DNA of 64,000 bases from Fen-1273 sp963837815 (GCA_963837815.1 CAWIOS010000012.1:806001-870000), one strand, 5' to 3'. Positions 53,297 through 63,312 are shown, counted from the stretch's first letter. Numbers and translations are program-made. The notes: a model not told the origin generated them from the letters alone.

Positions 53297-54382
53297 TTAT
53301 TTTGTCAGGATGAGCGTGTCAAGAGCCGTTCCGTGCTCGTTGAAGATGTAGAAACTGAGCGACGCCGGGGTCACGTCGGCAACCGCCCAGTTGTACTCTT
53401 TCACTGTTTTCTGCGTGTACCAGGCCCGGTCGGTATCGTAGAGCGGGGCTCCCGCCGAGCCGATGACCATGTGATGGATGCCGTTCACAACGTTGTGCTG
53501 GTAGAAATGCGAATGCCCGGCGAGAACGACGTTCACGCCCGATTTTTCAAAGACGCCGGACGTGAGCGCGATGACGGACGAGTCCTCCCCGTGTCCTCCC
53601 GCACAGTACGCGGGCTTGTGGAGCATGACGACTTTCCAGAGACGGTTTGATCCGCGCAGGTCCGCTTCGGCGAAGGCGTACTGGGGGGAGCCCGATCCCA
53701 CCGGGATCTCCGTGTTGAGAACGAGGACGTGCAGATCGCCGCAGTCGAACGAGAAGTAGTCCTGCGTGGCGGACTCCGCCGGACCGTGCGTGAATGCCTG
53801 CGTGTTTGTGGTCCATTTTTCGTGGTTCCCGGGGGTGTTGACCCAGGGGACCGCCGAACCGAACTCCACCTGGGGAGGGCGGAAGAACCCGCTCTTCCAG
53901 TCCGCATACCCGGGCCTGGCACAGAGATCGCCGCCGTAGAGGCCGACAAGCGGGTGCGCAGCGGCAGCGCGGACGATAACGCTGTCAAAAATCTCCGGGC
54001 CGTTCCGGTCGTCCGCCACCCAGGTGAACCGGAACGGGGTGCCGGGAAGCACGCCGGTCCTGAACCGCGACAGGAGCGTGAACGCGTTCCCCTCTCCCGC
54101 CCGGTAGTAGTATTCCGTCCCGGGTGCAAGCCCCCGGAGCGGTATACGGTGAACGTACGTGACCGGTGAGGCGGTCGTGAGCGCAACGCTTTCCGTCTTC
54201 GCTGTGAGCCCGCAGTCAGGCGTCGTCCCGTATTGCACGGTGATCGTACCCGGCACGTCGGACTCGACAAGCACCTCGACGCTCGTCGGCGTGACCGCCT
54301 GCAGGTATGGCCTCATCAGTATATTCGCCGCCGCAGGCCGGAGCGAGGCGAGGAGGAGAAGCACCGCAGAGGAAAAACGCAC
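53297..54382 (-). CDS. Purple acid phosphatase-like metallophosphoesterase, exported
   Basis: 361 residues from a GTG at 54382 preceded by AAGGA; a longer in-frame reading (34 codons) has no signal. Signal peptide VLLLLASLRPAAA. The N-domain is FN3-like (MRPYLQAVTPTSVEVLVESDV … YRAGEGNAFTLLSRFRT). The catalytic domain has VADDRNGP, GDLCARPGYADW, NTPGNHEKW (metal Asn and His), a metal-His region in VMLHKPAY and VLAGHSHFYQH (GHxH). Order and spacing fit purple acid phosphatases and related phosphodiesterases. Extracytoplasmic phosphate scavenging is likely. It lies 16 bases upstream of the LiaF-like gene, so the three genes may form an operon. Confidence 0.85.
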   Translation of the reverse strand: MRFSSAVLLLLASLRPAAANILMRPYLQAVTPTSVEVLVESDVPGTITVQYGTTPDCGLTAKTESVALTTASPVTYVHRIPLRGLAPGTEYYYRAGEGNAFTLLSRFRTGVLPGTPFRFTWVADDRNGPEIFDSVIVRAAAAHPLVGLYGGDLCARPGYADWKSGFFRPPQVEFGSAVPWVNTPGNHEKWTTNTQAFTHGPAESATQDYFSFDCGDLHVLVLNTEIPVGSGSPQYAFAEADLRGSNRLWKVVMLHKPAYCAGGHGEDSSVIALTSGVFEKSGVNVVLAGHSHFYQHNVVNGIHHMVIGSAGAPLYDTDRAWYTQKTVKEYNWAVADVTPASLSFYIFNEHGTALDTLILTK

Positions 54383-54536
54383 GGGATTCCTTTCTGTGTC
54401 ACGAGTGTCAGTCTGCCGGTTTCGCTCAATCACCACATTGGTAGACGAGTCGAAGCACCGGGTTGTTTCGGCGCAGCGCCGCACAGGCGCCCCGACCCGT
54501 TACCGTAGAATATACGACACTCGCGTGAAAAACCCA

Positions 54537-57500
54537 CTATTTTCCTACCCGGAGACGCCCCCCGCCGCTCGCGGAACGATAGTCAGCGTTGTACATCGCC
54601 TCCGCCACGACGGGCGCGTACTGGAACGAGCCCTGCGTCACCGCGCGGACGGTATAGTAGAACTGCATCTGCCTCGTCCCCCCCCTGAAGGCGGTGTACA
54701 GGTTTATCCGGTCATCGCGTATGTCCATGTAGTCCGGCCTGGCCGGATTCTTGATGAATGCGTAGTTCGTCGCCTCCGTGATGCGCGGGTTCTCGATCTC
54801 AAACCCCGCGGGGAGAAGGTCAGTGACGGCAATATTGTCGATGTCGCTTACGGACGACGTCAGCGTTATGCGCACGATGATGAGATCGTTCTGCCTGATG
54901 CCGCCCGTGTTCACCGGGTTCCCGTTCCTGTCCAGAAGTTCCCGCCGGACCTGCAGGTTCTTGTCTTCGATCTTCACCGCGCCGTCGGAACGTATCCCTT
55001 CCGTCACGAGGGAATAGTAGATCCTCCCGTCGCCCTTCATCGCAATTGTCACGTTTTTGCCGAAGGGCTCGACGTCGATCTTCTGGTTTCCTCCCCTGTA
55101 GGAGTATTCCTTTCCGCCAACGGTGATTGTCCCATCGACCTTCGTCGCCGTCGCCATGCGGGCCGCCTTCCCGAACGCAAGGAGCGTGAACGCGTCGTCC
55201 TGCGTGCTGTACCACCAGCCGCTGTGGTAGTGCGACGAGAGGTACTCCATGAGCCGCGGGATATTCGGATTGTTGAGATCGGTCTCGAGGAGCACGTTCA
55301 GCATGAGCGCGTTCGCCCTGATGGGGGAGTCGAAATTCCAGCCGGACTCGCGCACCGCTTCCTCCGGCGAGAACTGCGACGGAAGGATCTCATTGTACGC
55401 CCCTCTGTCTCCTGCAATCGCGTATGCGCCGGCAAGGAGGTATTTCGTATCCGTCGTCAGGAGGGCTTTCTCCCCCCTGTAGAAATCCATCACCGCTTTC
55501 TCGGGCGCGCCGCCGACCGCAAGGACGTACAGTGCATACACCGTGCTCTTGTCGGCGATCCGGCGCACCGTGGTCCTGTTGTTCTCAAACGAATAATAGT
55601 CCTGCATGAGCTTGCTCCGTGCGATGCCGGCCACCGCGGCCAGAGCCGATTTCACCGTCTGGTCGGGGACCGCGAACCCGGCCTTCCGCGCCTCGAGCAG
55701 GAAGTGTGTGGCATACACCGTCGCCCACCGGTTCGTCGCCGTCTCCCCCGGCCAGTAGGAAAACGATCCGTCGTACAGCTGCATTGCGGTGATCTTCGTT
55801 ATCGCTTCGTTCACGAAATAGATCGGGCTCCCTGAATTGAGCGCCGACGGCGCGAGGATCATGGCGATGTCGCGGAGGTAGATCTGGGGAAACGCCTTCG
55901 AGACCGTCTGTTCCAGGCACCCGTGCGGGTAGCCGATCAGGTAGCCAAGCTCCTTCGCGAAGTTGGCCACCGGGTACGGGCTGAGAGTCACGTACGCCCT
56001 GCGGCCGTACGCGAGATAGGCATCGGGGACGTCGTGAGAAACGGACTTTCCCCCGTCCACGATCCCCGTCACAGCGTCGGACGAGAACGGGGCGGCGGGA
56101 CGCACCGGAAGTTCGGTCGACGACACGAGCGTCTCGCCGAACGCATCGGTCTTCACCCTGACCGTGGCCTTTCCAACCTGCGCGGCTCCGCGGAGCGCGA
56201 GGGTCGTAAACCGCTCCTGGTTGGCCCCGACGTCGAGGGATGCTCCCTTCGACACCGCCGTCACCGGCCCCTCCGTCTGGAGCGAGAATTCCAGCGTGAC
56301 GGGCGTTGTCGTCGTGTTGAACGCCGTCACCGGCATGACGATCGAATCGCCGGGACTGAGGAAGCGGGGAAGCGCCGGCGTAATCACGACGGGATCCGAG
56401 ACCTTCATCGGGAGCTGTGCGGAACCGAACCGGTTCCCCTTGTATGCGAGAGCCATCAGACGGAGCTCGCCGTTGAACTCCGGGATGTCGAGCGTCACCT
56501 CCGCCTCGCCGCTCCCGTTCGTTTTCAGAATCCCGGACCAGAGCGAGAGCGGCTTGAACCGCTGGACGCCGAGCGGATTCGCGCGCTTCGCCATTGCCGC
56601 TTCGCTTCCCCCCGTACTGCTCGATTTCGGGAGCCTCGCCTCGGGAATCAGGTGTTTGAAGAAGTCAAACGTCTCCGTCTCGAGCGTCTTCCGCGCGTAG
56701 AAGTATCCGTACGGATCGGGCCTCTTGTAGTTCTTCACCTGGCAGATCCCCTCGTCCACCGCGGCGAGCGTGACGTACACGTTTTTTTCGCTTCCGGCGA
56801 CGACGGTGATCTTCTGCTTCCCGCGGGGGCGTATCCTCCCGGGCGCCCTGATCGCAACGTCGAGCCGGTTCGACTTCCGCTCCACGAAGAGCGGCGCAAA
56901 CCCGTGACCGGAAAGGAGCGGGATGTCCTCATCCTTGATCCGGCGAAACAGCACGGCTGTCACGTAGGCATTGGGAAGGAATTTCTCGTCCACCGTCAGG
57001 TCCATCGACGCGGCATTGTTCGTCACGTCGAGGTACCTGTAGCTGAACTCCCTGTTCCTTTCGACGGTGACGAGCATCCGCCCGCTGAACGGCGTCTGGA
57101 AGAGCACGCGCGCCCTGTCCCCGGGGGCATAGACCGGTTTGTCGAACACGATATCGACGCGGGCCTCGGGATTCACCTCGAATGACGTCACGTCGGTCGT
57201 TCCCCAGCTGTAGGAATAGAATGAGAACTGGTTGTATCCCGCGTCCCCGTCCTTTGACACGCGGATGACGTAGTCGCCCGAGCGGGGGGTCATGTACGTG
57301 TAGACGCAGGGGGTGTCGGGAAGCCTGACGTGATCGGTTTTCTCGACGATCTCGATCCGCTCCGAGACGTACCGGAGGGTGTTCCTCCCTTCATGCTGCC
57401 GGAGAACGGAGTGCCATTCGTGACGGATCAGCTCTATCTTCGCGGGAAAACCCGCGACCGGTTTGTCGGCGGGATCCACCGCGACGATCTCCACCTTTTG

Positions 57501-59972
57501 CGGTGTGTTCGGGCTGACGTAGTACGCGCCAAGGTTCCGTATGCCGATGAAATAGTCCTTCGGATAGACGATCGTCTCGGCAAGCTGGTAGACGGGGCGG
57601 CCGGATTCGTCGAACACGGCGGCGCGGCCTTTCCCCCGCAGAAGGCCGCTGGAGGTGAGATCCGGGGGCATCGCGAATTCAATCTCCGCTTTCCCCTGCT
57701 CGTCGGTTTTGCCCGTGTACACATCGGGGTTCGCAGAGTAGTTCTTTGCGGCATCATCGTAAAAACGGAACTCCGGGAACCGCTTCGAGACGTAGGGGAT
57801 GACGTCGAACGACCCTTCGAATTCCCAGTTCCTCCCGGCAGCCGGAGGCCCGAAGAAATTGAGCGCCTGGAGGCCGTAGTGTATCGTTTCGCCCGGGCGC
57901 GCGCTCTCCTGCGACGCGGTCAACGTGAGCCGGAGCCTGTCGGGGACAAAGTCTTCCACGCTCACCTTGTAGCTTGAGAGAAACGTGTTGTTCCCCGTGT
58001 AGAGCTCGAGCCTGTATTCGCCGGTCGCGGCGGTCGGCTGCGTCTGGTAGGACGTTTCGAACGAACCCTCGTCTGTCAGCGCATATTGCTGTTCCGACAC
58101 CACCGTCCCCTGCGGGCTGTAGATCCTGACCCTGACCGGCATGCCGGCGGGGAGCGCCTCATTCAGGTTGCGCACGATCCCCGAGGCGATGATCTTCTCG
58201 CCGGGGCGATAGATGTTCCGGTCCCCGTACAGGAACGCGTCGTACACCCCCTGCGCGTCCCGTTTCCCCCCGACGTCGAACCGGGAATTCTCCACCCGGT
58301 AGTCCGCCAGGTTTATGAAGTTGAAGTCGTTCTCCGCCTCGGCCGTCACGAGCTTCAGCGCAAAATCCTTCGCCGTCTTCCTGTAGTCGCCGAACTTCAC
58401 CTCTCCGTCGCTCCCGGATTTCGCAGAGGCGATGACCTGATTGTTCGTGGAGACGAGCGTTACAAGCGCGCCCGGCACGGGACGGTTCGTCACGAGGCTC
58501 ACGACGAATACCATCACCTCGTCGGGGCTCTGTTTCACGATCAGACCGAGATCGGAGATCGAGACGAGCTTCGACGTGGTCCGCCAGGGCTCGGCGGGAT
58601 TTGCGATTTCCACGAGATAGAACCCCTTGTATCCGTTGTTCAGGAACGGGTTCAGGTCGATTCCCGACGTCACCTCCCTGTTGGACCCGCCCCCCGTCAC
58701 GATCGTGTCAACGGCGAGCTGCCGGCCGTAGTTTCCCAGCGAATAACGGTACTTCGACCGCCAGGCCCCGCCGTCATCGTCGTCGCCGGCGTAGTCCCCT
58801 TCTTCGTAATCGTACGAACGCCCCTCGTCCAGGAAGAACACGAGATTGTTCTGGAACACCTGGCTCACGCGCACGAACACTCTGGGCAGGTTGACCGTCC
58901 TGACCTCGAGCGTGCGCCGCCCCCCCATAAGCATGTAGATGCCGGAAGAGGAGCTGAATCGGAACGACGGGGCGATATCGCCGATCACGATGTCCGCCGG
59001 ATAGTCGTTCTGCGTCTTCCCGCCGAGGACGCTCTCCATTCCTTTCGTTATGAGAAGCCGGAACGCGGTCCCCGGCTCGAACTTCCCTCGTATCGTAAAG
59101 CCCATGCCGTCGTCCGTCACGGTGAACTCCCGGACGGGATCGATCGTGATGTTCGATTTCGCGACCGCCGCGTCGACCTCCTGGGATGTCGTGACCTTGA
59201 TCCAGCTCGTCGTGCCGTCAAACCCGACCTCGTGGCCGTAGATCTTCAGCTCCGCCAGCGGCGGAAGCTGGTACGCTAGGGGACGTTCCATCCAGATGCG
59301 GGTCGTCGTCTCCGGCGAGATGAGCCTGTCGTCGAACGTGATCGCGATGTCGCGGGGCTTCTCGAGCTGCATTACGGTCCCCACCTCAAGCGCGATGACC
59401 CGGTTCTTCTCCTGCGTGACAACGCGCGCTATCTGCTGCGGAACGTCATCAACGGTCAGCCTGATGCTCGATGCGACGTCCTGGGGGTTGACGGCGTACG
59501 TGAATTCCAGGTTCGCCCGTATGCCGACCTGCCGCTTCTCGCCGATCCGGTCATAGAAGAACTCGGCGGTCTTCAGCGTGAACCTCGCGGTCGAGAATGT
59601 GAACTCATCTCCCCCGTTGTACGACGTGGCGCGGGCCATCCCCTTCAGGAGCGCGGTGTTCACCCTGCCGCTGAACTTCGCATCACCGGCAAACGGCTGA
59701 TCGGGGCTGAAGACGAGCCGCGCAGTGTCCTGCCAGACGAATTTCCCGGCAACGGCAGGCGTGAAGTCGATGTACGGGGTGTTCGTCCAGAGATTGACGG
59801 AATCCGGGGGAACCACCCCCCGCGAAAATGTGAGCGTGATGACCGCATCCCGGGGGAGGACGCCCGACGGGAGATCCGATGTGAGCCGGAGCGCCTGGGA
59901 ATCGGGTCCAGCGCAGGATACGAGAATGATCCCCAGGAGGAGGATCAGGACGAGAGCATTCAGGGACTTCAT
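54537..59972 (-). CDS. Bacterial alpha-2-macroglobulin lipoprotein (YfhM-type)
   Basis: 1811 residues from MKSLNALVLILLLG (ATG at 59972, AAGGGAA nine bases upstream); the much longer open frame to 60989 overlaps PBP1C and is a shadow. Lipobox ILVSC (Cys20) predicts anchoring in the periplasm. MG-type domains precede a bait-like region, and the thioester motif GCLEQ is intact (about residue 1350), followed by an alpha/alpha-toroid typical of the TED domain and a C-terminal receptor-binding-like domain ending SGGGRLRVGK. Bacterial A2Ms trap proteases that attack the envelope. It begins 23 bases after PBP1C, the conserved pbpC-yfhM arrangement, which supports a joint role in envelope repair. Confidence 0.95.
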   Translation of the reverse strand: MKSLNALVLILLLGIILVSCAGPDSQALRLTSDLPSGVLPRDAVITLTFSRGVVPPDSVNLWTNTPYIDFTPAVAGKFVWQDTARLVFSPDQPFAGDAKFSGRVNTALLKGMARATSYNGGDEFTFSTARFTLKTAEFFYDRIGEKRQVGIRANLEFTYAVNPQDVASSIRLTVDDVPQQIARVVTQEKNRVIALEVGTVMQLEKPRDIAITFDDRLISPETTTRIWMERPLAYQLPPLAELKIYGHEVGFDGTTSWIKVTTSQEVDAAVAKSNITIDPVREFTVTDDGMGFTIRGKFEPGTAFRLLITKGMESVLGGKTQNDYPADIVIGDIAPSFRFSSSSGIYMLMGGRRTLEVRTVNLPRVFVRVSQVFQNNLVFFLDEGRSYDYEEGDYAGDDDDGGAWRSKYRYSLGNYGRQLAVDTIVTGGGSNREVTSGIDLNPFLNNGYKGFYLVEIANPAEPWRTTSKLVSISDLGLIVKQSPDEVMVFVVSLVTNRPVPGALVTLVSTNNQVIASAKSGSDGEVKFGDYRKTAKDFALKLVTAEAENDFNFINLADYRVENSRFDVGGKRDAQGVYDAFLYGDRNIYRPGEKIIASGIVRNLNEALPAGMPVRVRIYSPQGTVVSEQQYALTDEGSFETSYQTQPTAATGEYRLELYTGNNTFLSSYKVSVEDFVPDRLRLTLTASQESARPGETIHYGLQALNFFGPPAAGRNWEFEGSFDVIPYVSKRFPEFRFYDDAAKNYSANPDVYTGKTDEQGKAEIEFAMPPDLTSSGLLRGKGRAAVFDESGRPVYQLAETIVYPKDYFIGIRNLGAYYVSPNTPQKVEIVAVDPADKPVAGFPAKIELIRHEWHSVLRQHEGRNTLRYVSERIEIVEKTDHVRLPDTPCVYTYMTPRSGDYVIRVSKDGDAGYNQFSFYSYSWGTTDVTSFEVNPEARVDIVFDKPVYAPGDRARVLFQTPFSGRMLVTVERNREFSYRYLDVTNNAASMDLTVDEKFLPNAYVTAVLFRRIKDEDIPLLSGHGFAPLFVERKSNRLDVAIRAPGRIRPRGKQKITVVAGSEKNVYVTLAAVDEGICQVKNYKRPDPYGYFYARKTLETETFDFFKHLIPEARLPKSSSTGGSEAAMAKRANPLGVQRFKPLSLWSGILKTNGSGEAEVTLDIPEFNGELRLMALAYKGNRFGSAQLPMKVSDPVVITPALPRFLSPGDSIVMPVTAFNTTTTPVTLEFSLQTEGPVTAVSKGASLDVGANQERFTTLALRGAAQVGKATVRVKTDAFGETLVSSTELPVRPAAPFSSDAVTGIVDGGKSVSHDVPDAYLAYGRRAYVTLSPYPVANFAKELGYLIGYPHGCLEQTVSKAFPQIYLRDIAMILAPSALNSGSPIYFVNEAITKITAMQLYDGSFSYWPGETATNRWATVYATHFLLEARKAGFAVPDQTVKSALAAVAGIARSKLMQDYYSFENNRTTVRRIADKSTVYALYVLAVGGAPEKAVMDFYRGEKALLTTDTKYLLAGAYAIAGDRGAYNEILPSQFSPEEAVRESGWNFDSPIRANALMLNVLLETDLNNPNIPRLMEYLSSHYHSGWWYSTQDDAFTLLAFGKAARMATATKVDGTITVGGKEYSYRGGNQKIDVEPFGKNVTIAMKGDGRIYYSLVTEGIRSDGAVKIEDKNLQVRRELLDRNGNPVNTGGIRQNDLIIVRITLTSSVSDIDNIAVTDLLPAGFEIENPRITEATNYAFIKNPARPDYMDIRDDRINLYTAFRGGTRQMQFYYTVRAVTQGSFQYAPVVAEAMYNADYRSASGGGRLRVGK

Positions 59973-59995
59973 TGCGGTTCCCTTCGGAGTGAGAG

Positions 59996-62305
59996 TTAGA
60001 GGACGTATTTCACTTTGATATGAACGGAGGTTGCCCTCCCCCTGTCGTCGATGCACGTTACCGTGTGCTCCCCCGCCGCGATGGGGATAAAGAGCTTCTC
60101 CCCGGCCTTTTTCTTGCCGAGGTACGCGTCGTTCACATACCAGGCGTGCTCGCGCACGTCGATCCCCGACGTCGCCTGGAGGACGAGCTTCTGCTTTTTT
60201 GCGACAAGAAAGTACGTCATGTCGTCCGACGGGCTGACGATCGACGGGCCGTCGCCGGTATACAACCGGGAGCAAAGGGGATAGTGCGGAGGCGCCGCAT
60301 CGAACGGGTTCCCCGATTTGCGCCAGAAATCGAGAAGCTCCGGAGGGTATTCCGCCACCGTCACAATCCTGTACGGATGATCGGCGACGCACGACGGGCA
60401 ATACGAGATCCTGCCGTCGGGGGAGACAAGAACCTCCCGGCAGATATCGCAGACACGCCGGGACGTGAGTGATGCCGAGCAAACGTCGTCGATAAGGTTC
60501 TCGCAGCGCGGCCCCGGCGCGAGACCGCTCTTTGCGCAGACCAGCCGCGCGCGAATGTCCCCGGGCTGCGGAAGTATCGTCTTCTGGCTCCCCCGCGATA
60601 TCGTGTTGAGGATATCGATGAGCAGGGGAGCCGCCGTCTTTCCGCCGACAAGCTCCGGGTTCCCCTTCTGATCCACGTTGCCGATCCATACGCCGACGGT
60701 GTAGTCTGCGGAGTACCCGATCGACCAGGCGTCGCGTCTCCCGTAGCTTGTCCCCGTTTTGAACGCGACCGAGGGGAGGTTGAGCGCAAACTCGAAATTG
60801 TTGGGGAGATCGGGGCGGTCGAGTCCGCGCAGGATCTCCGTCACCATCCATGCGGCGGACGGGGAGAAGATCTGCTTCCCCTCCACGCCGCTCCCCCGGC
60901 CGTCGTGAATGAAACTGAGCGGGGAGTACCTGCCCCCGGCGGGAAATGCCGCGTACGCACCGACGAGCTCTTCGAGCGTCACGCCGCATCCCCCGAGGAT
61001 CATGCTCAGGCCGAGCCGGGCGCGCTGGTCGCTCAGAGAGGCGAACCCCGCGGCGGCGGCAAAATCCAGGAAACGGTGCAGCCCGGCCTTCTTCAGCATG
61101 CGCACCATCGGAACGTTCAGAGAACGCCGGAGAGCGTCATCGGCGTACACGAAGCCCGAATAGGTCCCGTCGTAGTTCTCGGCCAGGAACCCCTCGGCAT
61201 CGTACGGCGTATCGAGAAGCCTCGTCCGCGGCGTGAGCTCCCCCCTGTCCATCTGCATGGCATACAGGAACGGCTTGAGCGTGGAGCCGGGTGAACGGAG
61301 GGCGCGCACCGCATCAACCTGGCCGGAGGCGGCCGCGTCCGAAAAGTCTTCGGACCCGGCGTACGCCAGAACCTCGTGCGTCCCGTTTTCGACGACAAGC
61401 ACAGCGCAGTTCCGGACCCCCCGCTGTTTCCACGGGCGGAGATGATTGGAAAGAAGCTGTTCCACGGTATGCTGGACCCCGAGGTCGAGCGATGACCGCA
61501 CGTCGTTCCCGTCCGGGAAGAGCTCTTTTATGCGAAGCGAAAAGTGAGGCGCCGAGCGCGGGAGGGGCCGGCGAAGGGCAAGAGCGGGAGTGTTCCAGAT
61601 GACCGCAGAATCTTCCGCGCTCAGGAGCCCCCCGCGGATCCACTCCCCGGCCTGGCGTTTGCGTTCACCCAGCAATCGATCCGCCTTCCGGTCCGGCTGC
61701 AATCCGTTCGGGTCGCCGGGGATGAGGATCAGGTCGAAAAGCTGGGCAATGTTGAGACGCTCAAGAGGAGTGTCATAATACAGGAGCGCGGCCGACCTCA
61801 GTCCTTCGACGTTCCCCCCCATCGGGGCGATCGAGAGATAGATCTCGAGTATCTCCTTCTTCGAGTACCGTCCTTCGATCTGCAGCGCCCTGAAGACCTC
61901 TACCGCCTTGTTCAGGTACGTCCGCTCCCCGGGGCGGAGCATGCGGGCGATCTGCATCGTGATCGTCGACGCCCCGGATACGCGGTGACCGGAGCGTATG
62001 TTCTGGACCATCGCCCGGACTATCGCAAAGGGATTGACGCCGGGGTGATAATAGAACCACCTGTCCTCGCGGCGGATCAGGATTTCCTTCAGCCTGCGCG
62101 GGATCTCCTCCGGCGATGTGCGGAGCCTCCACACACCATCCGGGGCAAGAAACGCCTGGACGAACTTCCCGTTCCTGTCTTCCACGACAATTGAGTAAGG
62201 CTTCAGCGGAGGGAGGGGGAACAGGAGAGAGAGAACCAGAAACGCAACAGGGAAAACAGCCGCAACAAGAAGCCCGCGAAACATGATCCGTCGTGGCTGC
62301 CGCAT
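59996..62305 (-). CDS. pbpC: Penicillin-binding protein 1C
   Basis: 769 residues from MRQPRRIMFRG (ATG at 62305; MFRG at 62284 is possible). A membrane anchor (LLVAAVFPVAFLVLSLLF) is followed by GT51 with RREDRWFYYHPGV (catalytic Glu80) and SGASTITMQIARM, then the transpeptidase with SPGSTLKPF (SxxK at about 341-344), an SLN motif (RRSLNVPMVRM) and AFKTGTSYG (KTG). The tail holds the Cys-containing BiPBP_C-like domain typical of PBP1C (CSRLYTGDGPSIVSPSDDMTY). It synthesises glycan, though E. coli PBP1C has weak transpeptidase activity. A clean promoter lies upstream (62396-62424). The A2M gene follows. Confidence 0.95.
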   Translation of the reverse strand: MRQPRRIMFRGLLVAAVFPVAFLVLSLLFPLPPLKPYSIVVEDRNGKFVQAFLAPDGVWRLRTSPEEIPRRLKEILIRREDRWFYYHPGVNPFAIVRAMVQNIRSGHRVSGASTITMQIARMLRPGERTYLNKAVEVFRALQIEGRYSKKEILEIYLSIAPMGGNVEGLRSAALLYYDTPLERLNIAQLFDLILIPGDPNGLQPDRKADRLLGERKRQAGEWIRGGLLSAEDSAVIWNTPALALRRPLPRSAPHFSLRIKELFPDGNDVRSSLDLGVQHTVEQLLSNHLRPWKQRGVRNCAVLVVENGTHEVLAYAGSEDFSDAAASGQVDAVRALRSPGSTLKPFLYAMQMDRGELTPRTRLLDTPYDAEGFLAENYDGTYSGFVYADDALRRSLNVPMVRMLKKAGLHRFLDFAAAAGFASLSDQRARLGLSMILGGCGVTLEELVGAYAAFPAGGRYSPLSFIHDGRGSGVEGKQIFSPSAAWMVTEILRGLDRPDLPNNFEFALNLPSVAFKTGTSYGRRDAWSIGYSADYTVGVWIGNVDQKGNPELVGGKTAAPLLIDILNTISRGSQKTILPQPGDIRARLVCAKSGLAPGPRCENLIDDVCSASLTSRRVCDICREVLVSPDGRISYCPSCVADHPYRIVTVAEYPPELLDFWRKSGNPFDAAPPHYPLCSRLYTGDGPSIVSPSDDMTYFLVAKKQKLVLQATSGIDVREHAWYVNDAYLGKKKAGEKLFIPIAAGEHTVTCIDDRGRATSVHIKVKYVL

Positions 62306-62395
62306 AGGTGAAAAGCGAATGGTTGATGACGCAATCCGGACGCCAGGGGAAAACGCCGCGTGGCGGGAAGGCGCGGACGGGAAATGTATGTCGGG

Positions 62396-62424
62396 AATAT
62401 AGAGAAGGGTGTGTCTGAAGTCAA
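62396..62424 (-). promoter_or_regulatory. Sigma-70-type promoter of the pbpC-A2M operon
   Basis: On the minus strand TTGACT (62419-62424) and TATATT (62396-62401) are 17 bases apart, each five of six matches to consensus. The predicted leader is about 84 bases. It is divergent from the promoter at 62504-62532. Confidence 0.8.
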
Positions 62425-62503
62425 GATTATGGATCGCGACAGCCGGATCCACCCGGGGCCCGATCTGGCCCGGGTGACGTCAGGGAGCTCTTCCTCGTCC
62501 GTG

Positions 62504-62532
62504 TTGACACCCCTCCGTTTCCGGAGTATATT
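62504..62532 (+). promoter_or_regulatory. Sigma-70-type promoter of the 170-residue hypothetical gene
   Basis: Perfect -35 TTGACA (62504-62509), 17-base spacer, TATATT (62527-62532). The expected start is near 62539, about 75 bases before the ATG at 62614. Together with the opposite promoter it accounts for the otherwise empty 307-base divergent gap. Confidence 0.8.
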
Positions 62533-62613
62533 ACTCTGCATACGAGGGCATTCCGGCAGACCCCGTGGACGAGGAATGCCGTTAACACCTGCGGTCTTCC
62601 GTCAGGCTGGATT

Positions 62614-63126
62614 ATGATTCAGCTCGCATTGTTCGCAACGCTCGCCGTGCATTCCCCGCCGGCTGTGCGGTTCCCCTCAATCCCGGATACATCGCGGAGA
62701 ACGGATACCACGGAGGTCCGCCGGGTGTCACCGACAACACGACCGGTGCCCGAGCAATTCGAATGGGGCCAGTTCCTGAGACAGGAGACGGTCCTGGACA
62801 GGATGCTCTCGCTCGAGGAAAACGGTGTGAATCCGGCCGATTCAATCGATGCGTTTCTCAGGATTCATCCCGATCTGAGGGAACTCGTTCTTCGCGAGCT
62901 TCTCATGCCTTCGCCCCGACCCGGCTTTATCGCATCGTCACCTCCGTCACAGAATGATGTCTGGCGTCTTACCGGCAATTATCGGATGAGTGAATTCGAA
63001 AGGAACGGGCTGATCCAGGCACGCGAGTCAGAGCTGCGCGACAGATGGACGGACTCAAGAATTTTCATGGCGCAGGTCAACTTCCTCGGCGCGCTGCTGT
63101 GGCTTCTCGGGCTCTTCCCGAAATAG
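62614..63126 (+). CDS. Hypothetical secreted or membrane-associated protein
   Basis: 170 residues. The N-terminus (MIQLALFATLAVHSPPAV) is a short hydrophobic stretch that may be a signal peptide. A low-complexity Ser/Thr/Arg linker follows (about 20-50), then a helical region (FEWGQFLRQETVLDRMLSLEENG, RIHPDLRELVLRELLM, NYRMSEFERNGLIQARESEL) and a hydrophobic end (FLGALLWLLGLFPK) that could be a membrane or amphipathic tail. No homologous family is recognised. A near-consensus promoter directly upstream and a possible terminator after it indicate an expressed, monocistronic gene. Confidence 0.7.
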   Translation: MIQLALFATLAVHSPPAVRFPSIPDTSRRTDTTEVRRVSPTTRPVPEQFEWGQFLRQETVLDRMLSLEENGVNPADSIDAFLRIHPDLRELVLRELLMPSPRPGFIASSPPSQNDVWRLTGNYRMSEFERNGLIQARESELRDRWTDSRIFMAQVNFLGALLWLLGLFPK

Positions 63127-63236
63127 GCGCCGCCTTGACCTCCGCCGATTGATAGATTCTTTCACTCCTTTTCTCACGATGCTTGCGTTTGGGAGGGTCC
63201 GGAGTTAAATTCACTTAGCGACAAGATCATTGAGAT

Positions 63237-63289
63237 GACCTCCGTTGACTAATCCGCCCGCGCGGAGAGACAATGGAGGTCTTCTCTTT
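63237..63289 (+). terminator. Possible terminator (11-bp inverted repeat with T-rich end)
   Basis: GACCTCCGTTG (63237-63247) pairs with CAATGGAGGTC (63271-63281), ten Watson-Crick pairs plus one G-T wobble. A nested CCGC/GCGG hairpin lies inside the spacer. TTCTCTTT follows. It could terminate the hypothetical gene, or be the scar of the event that truncated the DinB gene. Confidence 0.4.
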
Positions 63290-63312
63290 CAAGATGGGAC
63301 GGGCGGCCGGGA

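Noticed and set aside
54537..60989. 2150-codon reading of the alpha-2-macroglobulin frame
   Set aside because: The first 339 codons overlap PBP1C and are Arg-rich shadow; the lipoprotein signal and ribosome binding site place the start at 59972.
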